DNA of 64,000 bases from Candidatus Electrothrix aestuarii (GTDB lineage: Bacteria > Desulfobacterota > Desulfobulbia > Desulfobulbales > Desulfobulbaceae), in NCBI GenBank assembly GCA_032595685.2, contig CP159373.1:827001-891000 (forward strand), read 5' to 3'. Below are positions 34,552 to 44,315 of this stretch, piece by piece. The notes beneath the pieces are model-generated. The model was not told the DNA's origin. It saw nothing but the letters and a program-made list of their open reading frames with translations, and did no database searches. The translations under genes and the position numbers were made by a program. The stretch's first letter is position 1, and each line of letters begins with the position of its first letter.

Positions 34552-36129
34552 TTACACAGGTGAGTAATCTTCAAAGCCATCCACAGCAACAGTGTACTCA
34601 GGGTCTTCAATGATATCGACCTGAATAAGCTTATCGGCCTTATGGATGAGCTTACGACAATCAGGACTCAGGTGCTGCAAACTGATGTTTTTGCCAGCCT
34701 GCTCATATTTCTGGGCCAATTTATTAATGGCTTCAATACCAGAATGGTCGGCAACCCGGGATTCCTTAAAATCGATAATGATCTCATCAGGGTCGTTTTC
34801 CACATCAAACTTACTGTTGAACATCTGGACCGAACCAAAGAAGAGTGGCCCGAATATCTCATAATGCTTGACCCCGTTTTCATCAATACGCTTTCGCGCC
34901 CGAATGCGAATGGCATTCTCCCAGGCAAAAACCAAGGCAGAAACAACAACCCCGGCAAGGACAGCAATAGCCAGATCAAAGACCACGGTTAAGACGGTGA
35001 CCAGGAGGATAACCAGGGCATCAGACAGAGGAATCTTATCAAGAACCCCAAAGGTGCTCCAGGCAAAGGTTCCAAGAACAACCATAAACATCAGGCCAAC
35101 CAGGGCTGCCACCGGAATCATCCCGATATATGTGGAACCAAAGAGGATAAACATAAGCAGGGATAAGGCTGCCACAATTCCAGATAAGCGCCCTCGCCCA
35201 CCGGATTTAATATTAATGATGCTCTGGCCGATCATGGCGCAACCGCCCATGCCACCCAGAAAGCCGTTCACCATATTTGCTACCCCCTGAGCAATGCTTT
35301 CCTTATTGGCATTGCCATGCGTATTCGTCAGCTCATCAATAAGATTCAAGGTCATCAGGGATTCAATCAAGCCAACAGAGGCAATAATTGCCGCATAAGG
35401 AAAGATAAAATAGAGCGTTTCCAGGGTGAAAGGTACAGCCGGAACATGGAAGACCGGCAAGCCCGCCTTAATACCCTCACCACCTTTTGCCTGGACAAAG
35501 GAGAGCACCGTCTCGGTCTCAATTCCGGTGAAAATAACCAGCAAGGCCACCGTAATGATAGCCACCAAGGCGGCTGGCACCTTGGTCGTGAACTTGGGCA
35601 GGAGATAGAGTATAGCCATAGTAAGGCCAACAAGCCCCAACATGGTATAGAGAGGAGTGCCCTGCATCCACGCACCGCCCGCCTTAAACATCTCCAGCTG
35701 GGCAAGGAAGATAACGATGGCCAGGCCATTGACAAAGCCCATCATAACTGGATGCGGGATCAAGCGAACAAATTTGCCAAATCGAAAAACGCCAGCCAGC
35801 ATCTGGAGCACACCGACAAGCAGCAGGGTGACAAAGAGGTATTGCAGACCAGCGCCCTCCCCTCCCATCTCAGCACCTGTTTTAACCAAGGAAACCATCA
35901 CAACGGCTGTGGCACCGGTTGCACCGGAGATCATCCCTGGGCGGCCCCCGATCACTGAGGTTACCAGGCCCATCATGAAGGCCCCGTACAGCCCAACGAT
36001 CGGCGATATACCGGCAATAAAGGCAAAGGCGACGGCCTCCGGGACGAGGGCGATAGCGACCGTCAATCCAGAAAGGACATCGTCTTTTATTGAACCTCTT
36101 TTATGCTCTATGAACTTAAATCTCTTCAT
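34552..36129 (-). CDS. SulP-family anion transporter with STAS domain
   Basis: The product is 525 residues with 11-12 predicted membrane segments. The N-terminus SIKDDVLSGLTVAIALVPEA followed by VAFAFIAGISPIVGLY is the SulP signature. A cytosolic STAS domain (VQMFNSKFDVENDPDEIIID, SRVADHSGIEAINKLAQKYE) ends the protein. SulP members carry sulfate, bicarbonate or other anions, driven by Na+ or H+. The compact size and the GGMGGCAMIGQS stretch resemble BicA-like bicarbonate or Na-coupled members. Sulfate uptake would also suit a sulfate reducer. The gene stands alone. Confidence 0.93.
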   Translation of the reverse strand: MKRFKFIEHKRGSIKDDVLSGLTVAIALVPEAVAFAFIAGISPIVGLYGAFMMGLVTSVIGGRPGMISGATGATAVVMVSLVKTGAEMGGEGAGLQYLFVTLLLVGVLQMLAGVFRFGKFVRLIPHPVMMGFVNGLAIVIFLAQLEMFKAGGAWMQGTPLYTMLGLVGLTMAILYLLPKFTTKVPAALVAIITVALLVIFTGIETETVLSFVQAKGGEGIKAGLPVFHVPAVPFTLETLYFIFPYAAIIASVGLIESLMTLNLIDELTNTHGNANKESIAQGVANMVNGFLGGMGGCAMIGQSIINIKSGGRGRLSGIVAALSLLMFILFGSTYIGMIPVAALVGLMFMVVLGTFAWSTFGVLDKIPLSDALVILLVTVLTVVFDLAIAVLAGVVVSALVFAWENAIRIRARKRIDENGVKHYEIFGPLFFGSVQMFNSKFDVENDPDEIIIDFKESRVADHSGIEAINKLAQKYEQAGKNISLQHLSPDCRKLIHKADKLIQVDIIEDPEYTVAVDGFEDYSPV

Positions 36130-36250
36130 CTTTCTTTACATCCATCTCCTTCATGCGTCATATAAGCATAGACCGGCATAAACAAGCTGAACCACTCCTG
36201 TGTTTTGGTTTTTTAAAAATACAAAAATTGTAACTACTCAGCCCAAAGAA

Positions 36251-36285
36251 AAAGGCCGCTTTCAGAGATGATGAAAACGGCCTTT
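36251..36285 (-). terminator. Terminator inside the end of IS66 element 1
   Basis: Minus strand AAAGGCCG, 19-nt loop, CGGCCTTT with following TTCTTT. It lies just past the transposase stop and could also stop readthrough from outside. Confidence 0.65.
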
Positions 36286-36293
36286 CCTGCTTT

Positions 36294-37798
36294 TTATGCT
36301 GCTGTGGGAATAAAAGGATTTCCGAGGAAAGCATCCCTGATAGCCTCGAAAATGTTTTTCGAATTTTTACGGGCTGTGGAGATATATCCCCGGATGCTGG
36401 CGAACCGTTCCGCGCCTTCAAATGTTCGGAAGCAGCCGGAAACCTTCTGCTTGACCTTCATCATGCGGGCATCTCTTTCGGCCGCGTTGTTGTCGAACGG
36501 CACCCGGAAATCGTACATGAAGGCGAGGGTTTCAGTTTTGTAATCCCGAAGCCTTGTCAGCAGGTTAAGCGGAGGGGTCTTCTTCACCCGTCCTCTTTTT
36601 TTCTCTTTCGGTGGAGTAAAGGGATTGTCTGCAAAGCCCCGGCAGATGATTTCATCGTACCGCCGCTCGAAGTTTTCGATCTCCTCCGACCCGAAGCCGT
36701 CCCGATCCGGTTTGAGTTTTTCCACCTCCGCCTTGATCTCAAGCAGCAGGTCGGCCATGTTTCCGGACCATGTCTGTCCGTACTGTTCTTCGATGAATTT
36801 TAGCTCGCGAAGGTGGTGCGAGTTGCACAATCCATGACGGCAGTTTGTATATACGAAGTACGACTTCCAGTGATCATGCAGCATCGTTCCTTTGAATTCG
36901 CTGAGGATTCCGGCTGCATCCATCGCTTCTTTCCCCGTTTTTCATGCACATTATAATGCGTGAGGAGGCCCGACGAAGCCACATGCAGCCAATGGAGTTT
37001 TCCTTTGACACGCAGTCCGGTTTCGTCCGCATTCAGTATTTCGGCATGACGGAGAAGCTCCGCCGTCACCTCGTTTGAGGGACGAACGCACTCGGAAAGC
37101 TCTTCAGATGCCTTGAGCAGCGAACCCTCTGAAATTCTGTGCCCGGTCAGATCCTCTATAACCTGTACAGTGCGTTCAAGAGGAATATGGTGCTGGTTTC
37201 CGAAATACGTCGCCCAAGTTTTTATGCCTATGCCGTATCGAACGCCCCGCTCGACGTTTTCCGGGAATTCTCCCCGGTTTTCCGTGCCGCAGCCGGGACA
37301 GATCTTTATCTCCGCCCGGTGCGCGGTCACTTCGATCCGAATCGCCGGAATATCATAAACCTGCCGCTCTTCCTCTCCGACGGCAACTACGTCCTCAAGC
37401 GACATCCCGCACTCTGCACATTCCTCGGGTTTATACGTTTCCGTATGATCCGGGTTTTCAGAGCGCTCAAGAGTGTGCCCTTTATGACCGGGCTGCCCAC
37501 CGTTCGGCTTTTGGCCGGATTTCCTCAGGCTTTCGGTTCTATTCGGTTTGTTGTATCCGTCGCTTGAAGGCGGTTTCCCGCTGTTGCGACTATTTTTCGA
37601 CAGCCGGGCCTGCAAATCCTTCAACATCCCTGCCTGCTTTTCCAGCTGAACGGCAAGTTCTTCAACCTGCGCGGTTACGCTGTCGAACAGTGCGACGACA
37701 GCTTCTTCTCCTTCCGCGAAGGCCTTACGGATTGCTTTATGATCGGGAATACTGAAATTCATAGAGGAAGAATAATCTTCATTCAATGAGTCTGTCAA
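36294..37798 (-). pseudogene. IS66-type transposase TnpC of element 1, frameshifted
   Basis: Two frames together give a full TnpC. The N-terminal frame (37798 down to about 36915) has the coiled-coil start, the LSKNSRNSGKPPSSDG motif, a C-x2-C...C-x2-C zinc site (ECAECGMS, ICPGCGTE) and the catalytic ILNADETGLRV. The C-terminal frame has MDAAGILSEFKGTMLHDHWK, CNSHHLREL and VPFDNNAAERDARM. The family sequence would read HEKRGKEAMDA across the join. One G is missing from the run CGGGG at about 36,917, so the gene is broken unless a -1 slip rescues it. Confidence 0.85.
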
Positions 37799-37979
37799 GA
37801 GGCTTGAAGCAGGGCTGAGTAGTTACCAAAAATTGTAACATCGGCGTAAAGGGGCTGTTTATAGCATTTATTCGCCCTCAAGGGAATGATTCTTTTTGGT
37901 GATAGAGGGAGGTTCCCGGCAAAAGGAACACAATGGGGGAGCAGGTGGTCTTGATCAGAGAAAGGAAGGCAACGCACTG

Positions 37980-38008
37980 TTGACAAACAGGATTCGTTGC
38001 TGGTACGG
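37980..38008 (+). promoter_or_regulatory. Promoter-like element C, similar to elements A and B
   Basis: TTGACAAACAGGATTC with TGCTGGTAC follows the same pattern (17-nt spacer). It lies 96 nt upstream of the ATG at 38076. Confidence 0.45.
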
Positions 38009-38075
38009 TGCGAATTAACAACATCATATCAGCTGTTATCAGATGTCCTCTCGTAATCAATAGTTCGACGGAACA

Positions 38076-38357
38076 ATGAAAATTCCTTTACCAAAGCCTT
38101 TGGTCGATGCTCAGAAAAAAGGCATTGAGTATTTCATGGGTGAATATTGCGAGTGGAAGCTGCAAATTGAGGAATCACCAAAATTCATCGAAGATACTGT
38201 TGGATCTCCGGTGTGTGTCTTTGCAAACAATGGGTTCGGCGACTACCTTTTTTTAAAAAAGAAACCCGATAACAGAGGGTACGATGAAAAGGCTTTTGAG
38301 TTCTTTCACGAAACACCAGAGGAGAGCGTTCGGCATTCATCCGTAACTTCTCAATAA
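38076..38357 (+). CDS. Small SMI1/KNR4-like (SUKH-type) protein with its last residues replaced by an IS
   Basis: The product is 93 residues. The segment VCVFANNGFGDYLFLKKKPD and AFEFFHETPE follow the SUKH/SMI1 pattern seen in toxin-immunity proteins (N-G-x-G-D-x-x-F and x-H-E). The IS66 element 2 begins at 38343, so the natural tail HSSFLTNC became HSSVTSQ. Joining 38342 to 40135 restores the original stop. Only the last four or so residues changed, so the protein may still fold. No toxin is visible next to it. It is preceded by promoter-like element C. Confidence 0.6.
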   Translation: MKIPLPKPLVDAQKKGIEYFMGEYCEWKLQIEESPKFIEDTVGSPVCVFANNGFGDYLFLKKKPDNRGYDEKAFEFFHETPEESVRHSSVTSQ

Positions 38358-40126
38358 CTGCTGGTAACCAGCAAAAAAAGATACACTACTCCATTGAATA
38401 GGCAGAGGGGAACAATGTCTTCAGGGAATATTCAGCGATATTATCCAGGAGCAGTACTTGCTGCCTGTTCAATAATGTGAGGCAAAGGCGGGATAGCATT
38501 TTTACCGGAAAGTCGGTCCTCAATATACTGCCAAAAAGATATCCCCAATTTGTGACATGTTTTCTTGATACTTGCAAATGTGTCTCTACAACGACGACCG
38601 TTTTCACTCCGGGTGCTGCCACTGACTTTGCGTTTTTTTACATATTCGCGGATGTCATTTTCACTGAGATTGTTATGAAGGGGAATCTCTGGTCTGTCGA
38701 GAACCAAGAGGAGTTCCGACTTGTTTTTATGCAGACGCTGAAGAGCCTGATTAAGGGTTTCAAAGTCTGTTTTCTGGGTAAAAATTGTTTCAAACTCTTT
38801 ATCCAACCGATTTTGTTCTTTTTGGCTTGGTGATTCTGTGTAATTTTTCAGCTCGCCATAAAACTTCCAGATTTGTTGACGAACTTCCTCAAGTATTTGG
38901 CGCTTCTCGTTGCTGGGAGCAATTATTTTGGCTAATGTTCGTTCAGCGTGAATCCAGCAAAGTGCGTGGTTGAGTATGTTGAATTGACCTGCATCATCGC
39001 TGACAATGACGAGGTTTCTGGGGATATGGGAAAGAACACAACCAAAAAGTGCTCCTTCCGTTGCGATTTGGATGTGCCGAGGCTTGATAATCCCCAACTC
39101 TTTGAGGTGTTGCTCCCACTGCTCTGCATCCATAAATTCCTTGACCGGATGATTACGCAGGAGAGACAACGGTGACTTCGGAAGGCGCTTTTGTTTCATA
39201 TATTCAAAGGCATCTTCATTGAGCAGATAATCAGACGCCCCAGCTCGAAGGAGACTGAGGAAATTGATCCGGCTTTTGCTTTCAGTACTCTCAAACCATG
39301 CAAAGAAATCATTTCCTATATGAGTGCAGTAGCCATTTTTGCCATTATGACGAGCGCCTGTGTCGTCACAGTTTACATGGGAGGATGAACGAAGGCCAGC
39401 TGAGAGAATTGCATCTTTCTCATTATGGAAAGGCTCTTTGTTTTCGATGAGGATATTATTCAGCTGCCCGGATGAGATATCCACTCCCCACTCAAGAAGT
39501 TGCTCCAGAAGTAACGGTTGCGTGACATGACAATGATGGTATTGATGGAGAATAAATGTTCTGAGAGTATTGTCGAAATGACCATCAATTTCAGGCGGTA
39601 GTTGTCCTGAAATTGTCTTACCTTCTGGAGTTACCCACTGTTCGAGCAAATAGCAGGTGTTATGAACGGATATTTTCAATCCCTGGACAGTGTAAGATTT
39701 GAGACCGTTAAATTTAGACCCTGGCGGAATCGACTCAGGCTTAATGCGCTTTTTTTTGTGTATCTTCAGGTTGGCTGTCTTTTTCTTTTTGGCAGAGCCT
39801 GGACGTTTGCCGCTATTCTTTTTTTGACCTTCTTTTGATAGCTTGCTGGGGGATATTTTGGGTTTTGGCTTCTGCTTTTTTAACCGGGCAATCTCATCTT
39901 TGAGTTGCTGAATCTGCTCTTTCTGGAGAGTAATTGTTGCAATATGTTGCTCAAGCAGTTCCAGTAAAATGGACACACTGGGATTTTGCCGGTCTGAATC
40001 TGGAAGATTCTGCTTGATTTGCTCTAAGGTAGTCGTCGCCATAACTGGAAATTATACATAATCAGACGATTAATGCTCTGATTTTTTGAGCCTCAAAATG
40101 CCCACCAGCGCTTATTGAGAAGTTAC
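38343..40126 (-). mobile_element. IS66-family element 2, complete, 8-bp target duplication
   Basis: Ends GTAACTTCTCAATAA (from 38343) and its complement (to 40126) are inverted repeats; both begin GTAA like element 1. Duplicated target ATTCATCC lies at 38335-38342 and 40127-40134. It carries one long, intact transposase gene. It inserted into the 3' end of the small SUKH-like gene. Confidence 0.95.
38441..40042 (-). CDS. IS66-type transposase TnpC of element 2 (533 aa, intact)
   Basis: A single uninterrupted frame fills the element. The N-terminal coiled coil (QKEQIQQLKDEIARLKKQKP) is followed by a Lys-rich basic stretch (KKKKTANLKIHKKKRIKPES), a beta domain with QLPPEIDGHFDN, a catalytic HVNCDDTGARHNG, the insertion domain, ALCWIHAERTLAKI and the final NNLSENDIREYVKKRKVSGS. 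This is the Asp/Asp/Glu layout of IS66 transposases. It lacks obvious tnpA and tnpB helpers. It looks functional, unlike element 1. Confidence 0.92.
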   Translation of the reverse strand: MATTTLEQIKQNLPDSDRQNPSVSILLELLEQHIATITLQKEQIQQLKDEIARLKKQKPKPKISPSKLSKEGQKKNSGKRPGSAKKKKTANLKIHKKKRIKPESIPPGSKFNGLKSYTVQGLKISVHNTCYLLEQWVTPEGKTISGQLPPEIDGHFDNTLRTFILHQYHHCHVTQPLLLEQLLEWGVDISSGQLNNILIENKEPFHNEKDAILSAGLRSSSHVNCDDTGARHNGKNGYCTHIGNDFFAWFESTESKSRINFLSLLRAGASDYLLNEDAFEYMKQKRLPKSPLSLLRNHPVKEFMDAEQWEQHLKELGIIKPRHIQIATEGALFGCVLSHIPRNLVIVSDDAGQFNILNHALCWIHAERTLAKIIAPSNEKRQILEEVRQQIWKFYGELKNYTESPSQKEQNRLDKEFETIFTQKTDFETLNQALQRLHKNKSELLLVLDRPEIPLHNNLSENDIREYVKKRKVSGSTRSENGRRCRDTFASIKKTCHKLGISFWQYIEDRLSGKNAIPPLPHIIEQAASTAPG

Positions 40127-40454
40127 ATTCATCCTTTCTAACTAATTGTTAATAAAGACTTTAATTTTTCAAGTTTTACAAAAAATCTGCAAAACACAAA
40201 ACTGTTTAATTTTAGATGGTTACCTGAATTCTTGACAACTTTCAAACAAATTATTGAGCAAAATAATAAGTTTTTTATGCAAATTTTGAAAAAATGGCAA
40301 ATAACCGAAGCTCCCATTTCAGCAACATCCCATAACATCCTATAATTACTGGGCTGTCAATATTTGTCAATTCGAGTATTTACAGGCGGTTACAAGATGT
40401 CAGATGTAAATATCTAATAATAATTATATTTTCTGAATCTAAAAACTGAACGCT
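40127..40454. other. A/T-rich gene-free stretch right of IS66 element 2
   Basis: About 330 bp. It starts with the restored tail of the small SUKH-like gene (TTTCTAACTAATTGTTAA, 40135-40152) and then is A/T-rich with no supported gene. An ORF on the minus strand at 40138-40338 has no coding pattern. The junction with the broken group II intron is near 40455. Confidence 0.5.
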
Positions 40455-40886
40455 CTCCACAATCCGCTGGCCGGATTCCACCGCCTGACGTTGACTACGT
40501 CCGGGACGAAAACCAAAGCTGTGATCAGAAAATCCCGGATCAAGTATGGGCTCCAAAAGCTGTTTGATCGTCGCATGAACAACCCTGTCTTTTACGCAGG
40601 GTACCCCAAGCAAACGAACACCTGCACCTTTGCCCGGCTTGGGTATTTCAACCCGTTGCACCGGACTCGGTTTATACCTCCAGCCTGCAAGTTCTTCCGC
40701 AAGCTGTTCTATCTCTTCTTTCAGGCTGCTGCCGAATTCTTCGACCGTTACCCCGTCTACTCCCGGGGAGCCGCCATTCTTCTTCACTGCCTTGAAACCT
40801 GCACGCAAAAATCGCACGTCGCAGAGTTTCTCAAAGAGACTTCTTTCATCAACAAACAGTTCCCTTTGTCTCATTTCACCTTCCAT
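40455..40886 (-). pseudogene. Group II intron reverse transcriptase, N-terminal fragment
   Basis: It encodes residues 1-144: the RT0-RT3 region with NGGSPGVDGVTVEEF, ELAGWRYKPSPVQRVEIPKP, GVRLLGVPCVKDRVVHATIK and DHSFGFRPGRSQRQAV. The catalytic YADD motif, maturase X and endonuclease domains are absent. From about 40455 the frame continues for 24 unrelated residues to 40380. It is a deletion relic. Confidence 0.85.
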
Positions 40887-41548
40887 TTTGCGCTGTTATT
40901 TCATCACTCCGCACAGTCTCTGTTGTCATCGGAAGTATACGTATCCGCTTCAAAGACAGTTCCTACGGCTGAGCTCATAACAACATCTATTCTGAGAGTC
41001 CGGTTCTGATAACATGTTCCGCCCTTCGGCTCCGGCATTGCTGCCACTTTCCGATAGTTTTACCCTCAGATACGTCACCGCATCCTTATCGGCTATCGAT
41101 TTTACGCCTACTATGGCTTCATCTGAAAACCCTCTGTCCATAACAGAAACATTGCTGCTCCGCTTAGGGCACGGCTGTCGCAGTTACAAACGGCCCAGCA
41201 TACAGACGGCTCTTCACCGGGTAAGATCACGAGCTTTCATTGCCCACCCACCTCCTCTACTCTACGGAATACGGAAAGGATATCGGGCTTCGGCAGTCGA
41301 GGTTGCCTCGCCCTTGCCGTAAAGCCTACCAGAGGTTCGCACCGAGCTTGGGTGACAAGTTTGATTCAGGCTTCCTTCAGATCCGTCATTGGCTCACAGT
41401 TACCGGGTTATCCCTCCTCGGGCAGCTCCTGTGAGTTTCTTCAGGCACCCTTGGAGTCTGCGCTTACCTGCCATCATCTACATATTCCCTCCTTTCAGGG
41501 GTTATGGCTGGACTTCCACCAGCTAGTTCGTGACCATGCCGGTCACAC
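40455..41548 (-). mobile_element. Group II intron, 5' two-thirds only, inserted in a transposase gene
   Basis: On the minus strand the intron begins at 41548 with GTGTGACCGGC, the usual 5' end of bacterial group II introns. The conserved ACTAGCTGGTGGAAGTCCAG and a Shine-Dalgarno-like GAAAGGAGGG stretch follow. The ORF in domain IV starts at 40886 and breaks off near 40455. Domains V and VI and the 3' exon are missing, so splicing is not possible. Confidence 0.85.
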
Positions 41549-42490
41549 CTCACGTTTAGCGCATAAGTCCAGCGTATGCTGCTTCATCGGTGAATCCGGC
41601 ACTGCTTTTTCAGTCCACTCCCTTAATCGCCGTAAACGTTGTGCAAATGTGGCCTTAGTCGGTGCGCGGTAAGCCTCCCATACCTTCGACTTGATTGGCT
41701 CAAACCATTCTTTCAAGCCTTTTGTCGCCCGGTCGCGAATCTTCAGAAAGGCGTGTAGAAAGCACAGAATTACAAACACTCCGGGAAACAGATACAGCCA
41801 AGCCTTTTGGGTTGGCGACCAACCGTCAGTATTCACTGTGAATGGCGAGTAATCCAACTTCACTGCTTTCGCCTCTTGTGCAAAAACACCGTATGCCTTG
41901 GTCAAATCCAGTTGTGACGCAGACTTTGCGACAGATGCTCCAAGAATGCAACCTGCTCCTACTGTCATCGCTATATAGCGACGATTCCCATTGAGCCAGG
42001 TATGCTTTTCATCGGCAAGCAAATCTTGCGGCAGCTTTTGCGGGTCTTTCACTGTTGTGCCAGTCACGCTGAAATTGCCTAAGCTGGCTTCGGCACGGTA
42101 CCAGAACATGTCGTTGTGTCCAAACACATACGTCAAACCCCAAAACGGCACACCGAACCGCCGTAGAAACAATACTTTTTCCATTTCTGCAGTAAGCCCC
42201 CGCATATAAGGCATCACAAATGACGGCGCAATTGTAAACACCCGCTTATCTGCCGTCTTAAGCTGAATCCGGCGGCAGCATAAGCCCAACTTGCTTGACT
42301 TTTGGGTAAAGCCATTCAGCACATAGCCATGCATCATTTCCTCAGGAAAAAGCTCCGGGTATTGACTGTAAAGTTTGTCTATCTGCGCTTTCGCTACATC
42401 CTTATCAGACAGGAACAGCTCATATTCTGTTTGCTCAAAAGGTAGTCTGATTGTGTGATACCCTTTGGTTGGTTTCTCTGTTATACTCAT
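41549..42490 (-). pseudogene. DDE transposase gene truncated by the group II intron
   Basis: About 314 codons remain. The region LGNFSVTGTTVKDP, then VNTDGWSPTQKAWLYLFPGV and the CFLHAFLKIRDR motif (Cys-x2-His after the second Asp) match the IS256/Mutator-like DDE fold. The 5' exon ends in GCTAAACGTGAG, and the intron provides the last Val and stop. The 3' part of the gene is missing on the other side of the truncated intron. I cannot assign a named IS family or find its end repeats. A conserved start lies at 42490. Confidence 0.7.
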
Positions 42491-42589
42491 CTTTACCTGT
42501 CCTTTTTTCGTGGTTATTGCAGTCGGGGAGTAACTTCTACTACAATAATTTAGTCATAAAGACAGGATTCACAAGTTTGGCTATTTTTA

Positions 42590-42943
42590 GTGATCAACAG
42601 AAAACGTTATAAACAGGAATTATGGTCGAATGGAAACAAGGTTGACGAATATGACTCATGCCCAGGATATTTTACTGATGACCAGGATCGTTCTGCTCCT
42701 GAGGGTGGGGATGCAAAACTACTTGCTGAGCTCATGGGCAATGGTGAAAATATAGAAGCCATTGAAAAAGTATTAAAAGAGACCACCGGCGAAAAAGGGT
42801 ATATTTTTACTGTAGAACGGCATGATGCATTAGTAAAAGCTGTCGGGCTACCAACTTATTCTGTCGGTTATGGTTTTCGTTATATATTAGGTGGAGATAT
42901 CCCACCAGATGTTAAAGAAGAAAGCGTAATCAGGTGCTGCTGA
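42590..42943 (+). CDS. Hypothetical protein (117 aa), 5' end uncertain
   Basis: The start is GTG 42590 without a good ribosome-binding site, so the gene may have lost its 5' end to the adjacent transposon. The rest is well-formed and soluble: CPGYFTDDQDRSAPEGGDAK, IEAIEKVLKETTGEKGYIFT and VGYGFRYILGGDIPPDV. I do not recognise a family. A hairpin terminator follows at 42954. Confidence 0.5.
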   Translation: MINRKRYKQELWSNGNKVDEYDSCPGYFTDDQDRSAPEGGDAKLLAELMGNGENIEAIEKVLKETTGEKGYIFTVERHDALVKAVGLPTYSVGYGFRYILGGDIPPDVKEESVIRCC

Positions 42944-42953
42944 CAATCCAAGA

Positions 42954-42988
42954 AACCGGGTTTGGGGGAAAGGTTACCAAACTCGGTT
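42954..42988. terminator. Hairpin between the hypothetical gene and the AraC gene (convergent)
   Basis: Stem AACCGGGTTTGG/CCAAACTCGGTT (one mismatch) with an 11-nt loop, placed between convergent stops. No U tract is seen. Confidence 0.55.
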
Positions 42989-43003
42989 ATCTCAAACCCA
43001 CAC

Positions 43004-44029
43004 CTACCGTATCTCCTTCCTCGCCTCAACAGGCGTCTTCCCAGACCAGCGCTTAAAGGCCTTTCGGAACCCCCGATCACTCTCAAAACCCAGCCGAAAG
43101 GATACCTCATCAATACTGAGGCTCTTATCCGCCAGCATCCCCATTGCATTCACATAGCGCACCTCCCCCAACAGATTCGCTGGCGTAACCCCCTCCGGCA
43201 TACGCCGCCGTAAGGTACAGGTGCTCATCCCCATACTCCGGGCCAAACCATCCACCGAATAATCGCCCTTCATAGCATTACACATAGCTACCCGGCGGAT
43301 ATCCGCAAGACCATCGGCCCGGTCCAAACCGAGCTCCTGGCGAAGGCGTTGCAGCCGCTGCTCCAGCGACGAACGCATCTCCTGCCCCCCTCTCTTATTG
43401 GAGCGCTTCTTCAGTTCATGGCTACTGAACACCAGCGCATTAAATTCCGCCCCAAAACTCACAGGCACACCGAAAAATTCCCTATAGGTGGCAACTGGTC
43501 CCCGAGCCCTATGACGAAACTGTACCCGAGTCAATAAGCCCTCACCAAAACATTCCCGAGTGATTCGTGCCCCGATACCGAGCCCGATTTCTGCACTCAT
43601 TCCCTGATCCACATCGCTCAGGGGTTGGCGGGTACGAAAAAAGGTCTCTTGCGAACCGGAAATAGCCCTGATCTCAAGGCGATCAGCAAAGAGATCGCAA
43701 TGATTGACAAAGATATCCAGCATGCTCTGTGCATCAGGCGCACGTAGAAAGAGCTGTCCTGGCGTACCGAAATAGGACATCGGGGCAACCCGCGCCAATT
43801 CCAAAGCCACGTTCCGTTTCGGGAACTTTCTGATCAGCATCTGGAAAAACTTTTCAAAAAATTCTTCCGGCAGGTAATTTTCAGGATCAATAAGTCGACC
43901 AGGGTCGATATTTGTTTCCTTACTAATGTATTCGACAGACAAACCAAGATACGCAGCAAAAAAAACAGTAACGGTCCCCATACTGCTGAGGATGCGGTAT
44001 TCCTGAGGTATTTCACGGGGAGACGGCAT
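43004..44029 (-). CDS. AraC-family transcriptional regulator (OruR/ToxR-like arabinose-binding-type N-domain)
   Basis: The product is 341 residues. The N-terminal 200 residues follow the Arabinose_bd/OruR-type effector domain (VEYISKETNIDPGRLIDPEN, VALELARVAPMSYFG, REFFGVPVSFGAEFNALVFS). The C-terminal double helix-turn-helix is complete: DYSVDGLARSMGMSTCTLRR and SIDEVSFRLGFESDRGFRKA then FKRWSGKTPVEARK. Such proteins activate catabolic or virulence genes on ligand binding. No obvious target operon is adjacent. Confidence 0.92.
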   Translation of the reverse strand: MPSPREIPQEYRILSSMGTVTVFFAAYLGLSVEYISKETNIDPGRLIDPENYLPEEFFEKFFQMLIRKFPKRNVALELARVAPMSYFGTPGQLFLRAPDAQSMLDIFVNHCDLFADRLEIRAISGSQETFFRTRQPLSDVDQGMSAEIGLGIGARITRECFGEGLLTRVQFRHRARGPVATYREFFGVPVSFGAEFNALVFSSHELKKRSNKRGGQEMRSSLEQRLQRLRQELGLDRADGLADIRRVAMCNAMKGDYSVDGLARSMGMSTCTLRRRMPEGVTPANLLGEVRYVNAMGMLADKSLSIDEVSFRLGFESDRGFRKAFKRWSGKTPVEARKEIR

Positions 44030-44315
44030 ACATTTTCCCTCACAAATAATCTGATATCTCTCTCCTTCTTCCCTTGACGAGAAAGTTCCGCTTTTTGCAG
44101 CTTCAGATCATAGAAAATGACCACAAAATCACGTAATCTTTAAATATAGAGAGAAGAAAGAACAAATTAATCAAGACGACTTCCGGGATATTTTTCCAGC
44201 AAAAGGAAAAGAACGGCCCGAAAAAATAACAAGACAATACGTCATTATACCAGACAGTTTTTCAATTGATGATCTGAAAATTTCATCAGGAAAAACAAAA
44301 CAGGGAGGATACGCT

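Larger units (their letters stand above)
36230..37826 (-). mobile_element. IS66-family element 1 (tnpC only), 8-bp target duplication
   Basis: Inverted ends GTAACTACTCAGCCC (36230-36244) and its complement (37812-37826) bound a 1.6-kb element. The 8-bp direct repeat CAAAAATT flanks it at 36222-36229 and 37827-37834, the size expected for IS66. It carries only a tnpC-type transposase, as in the ISBst12 subgroup. Confidence 0.93.

Noticed and set aside
40138-40338. 66-aa minus-strand ORF
   Set aside because: A/T-rich intergenic DNA without ribosome-binding site; looks like chance.
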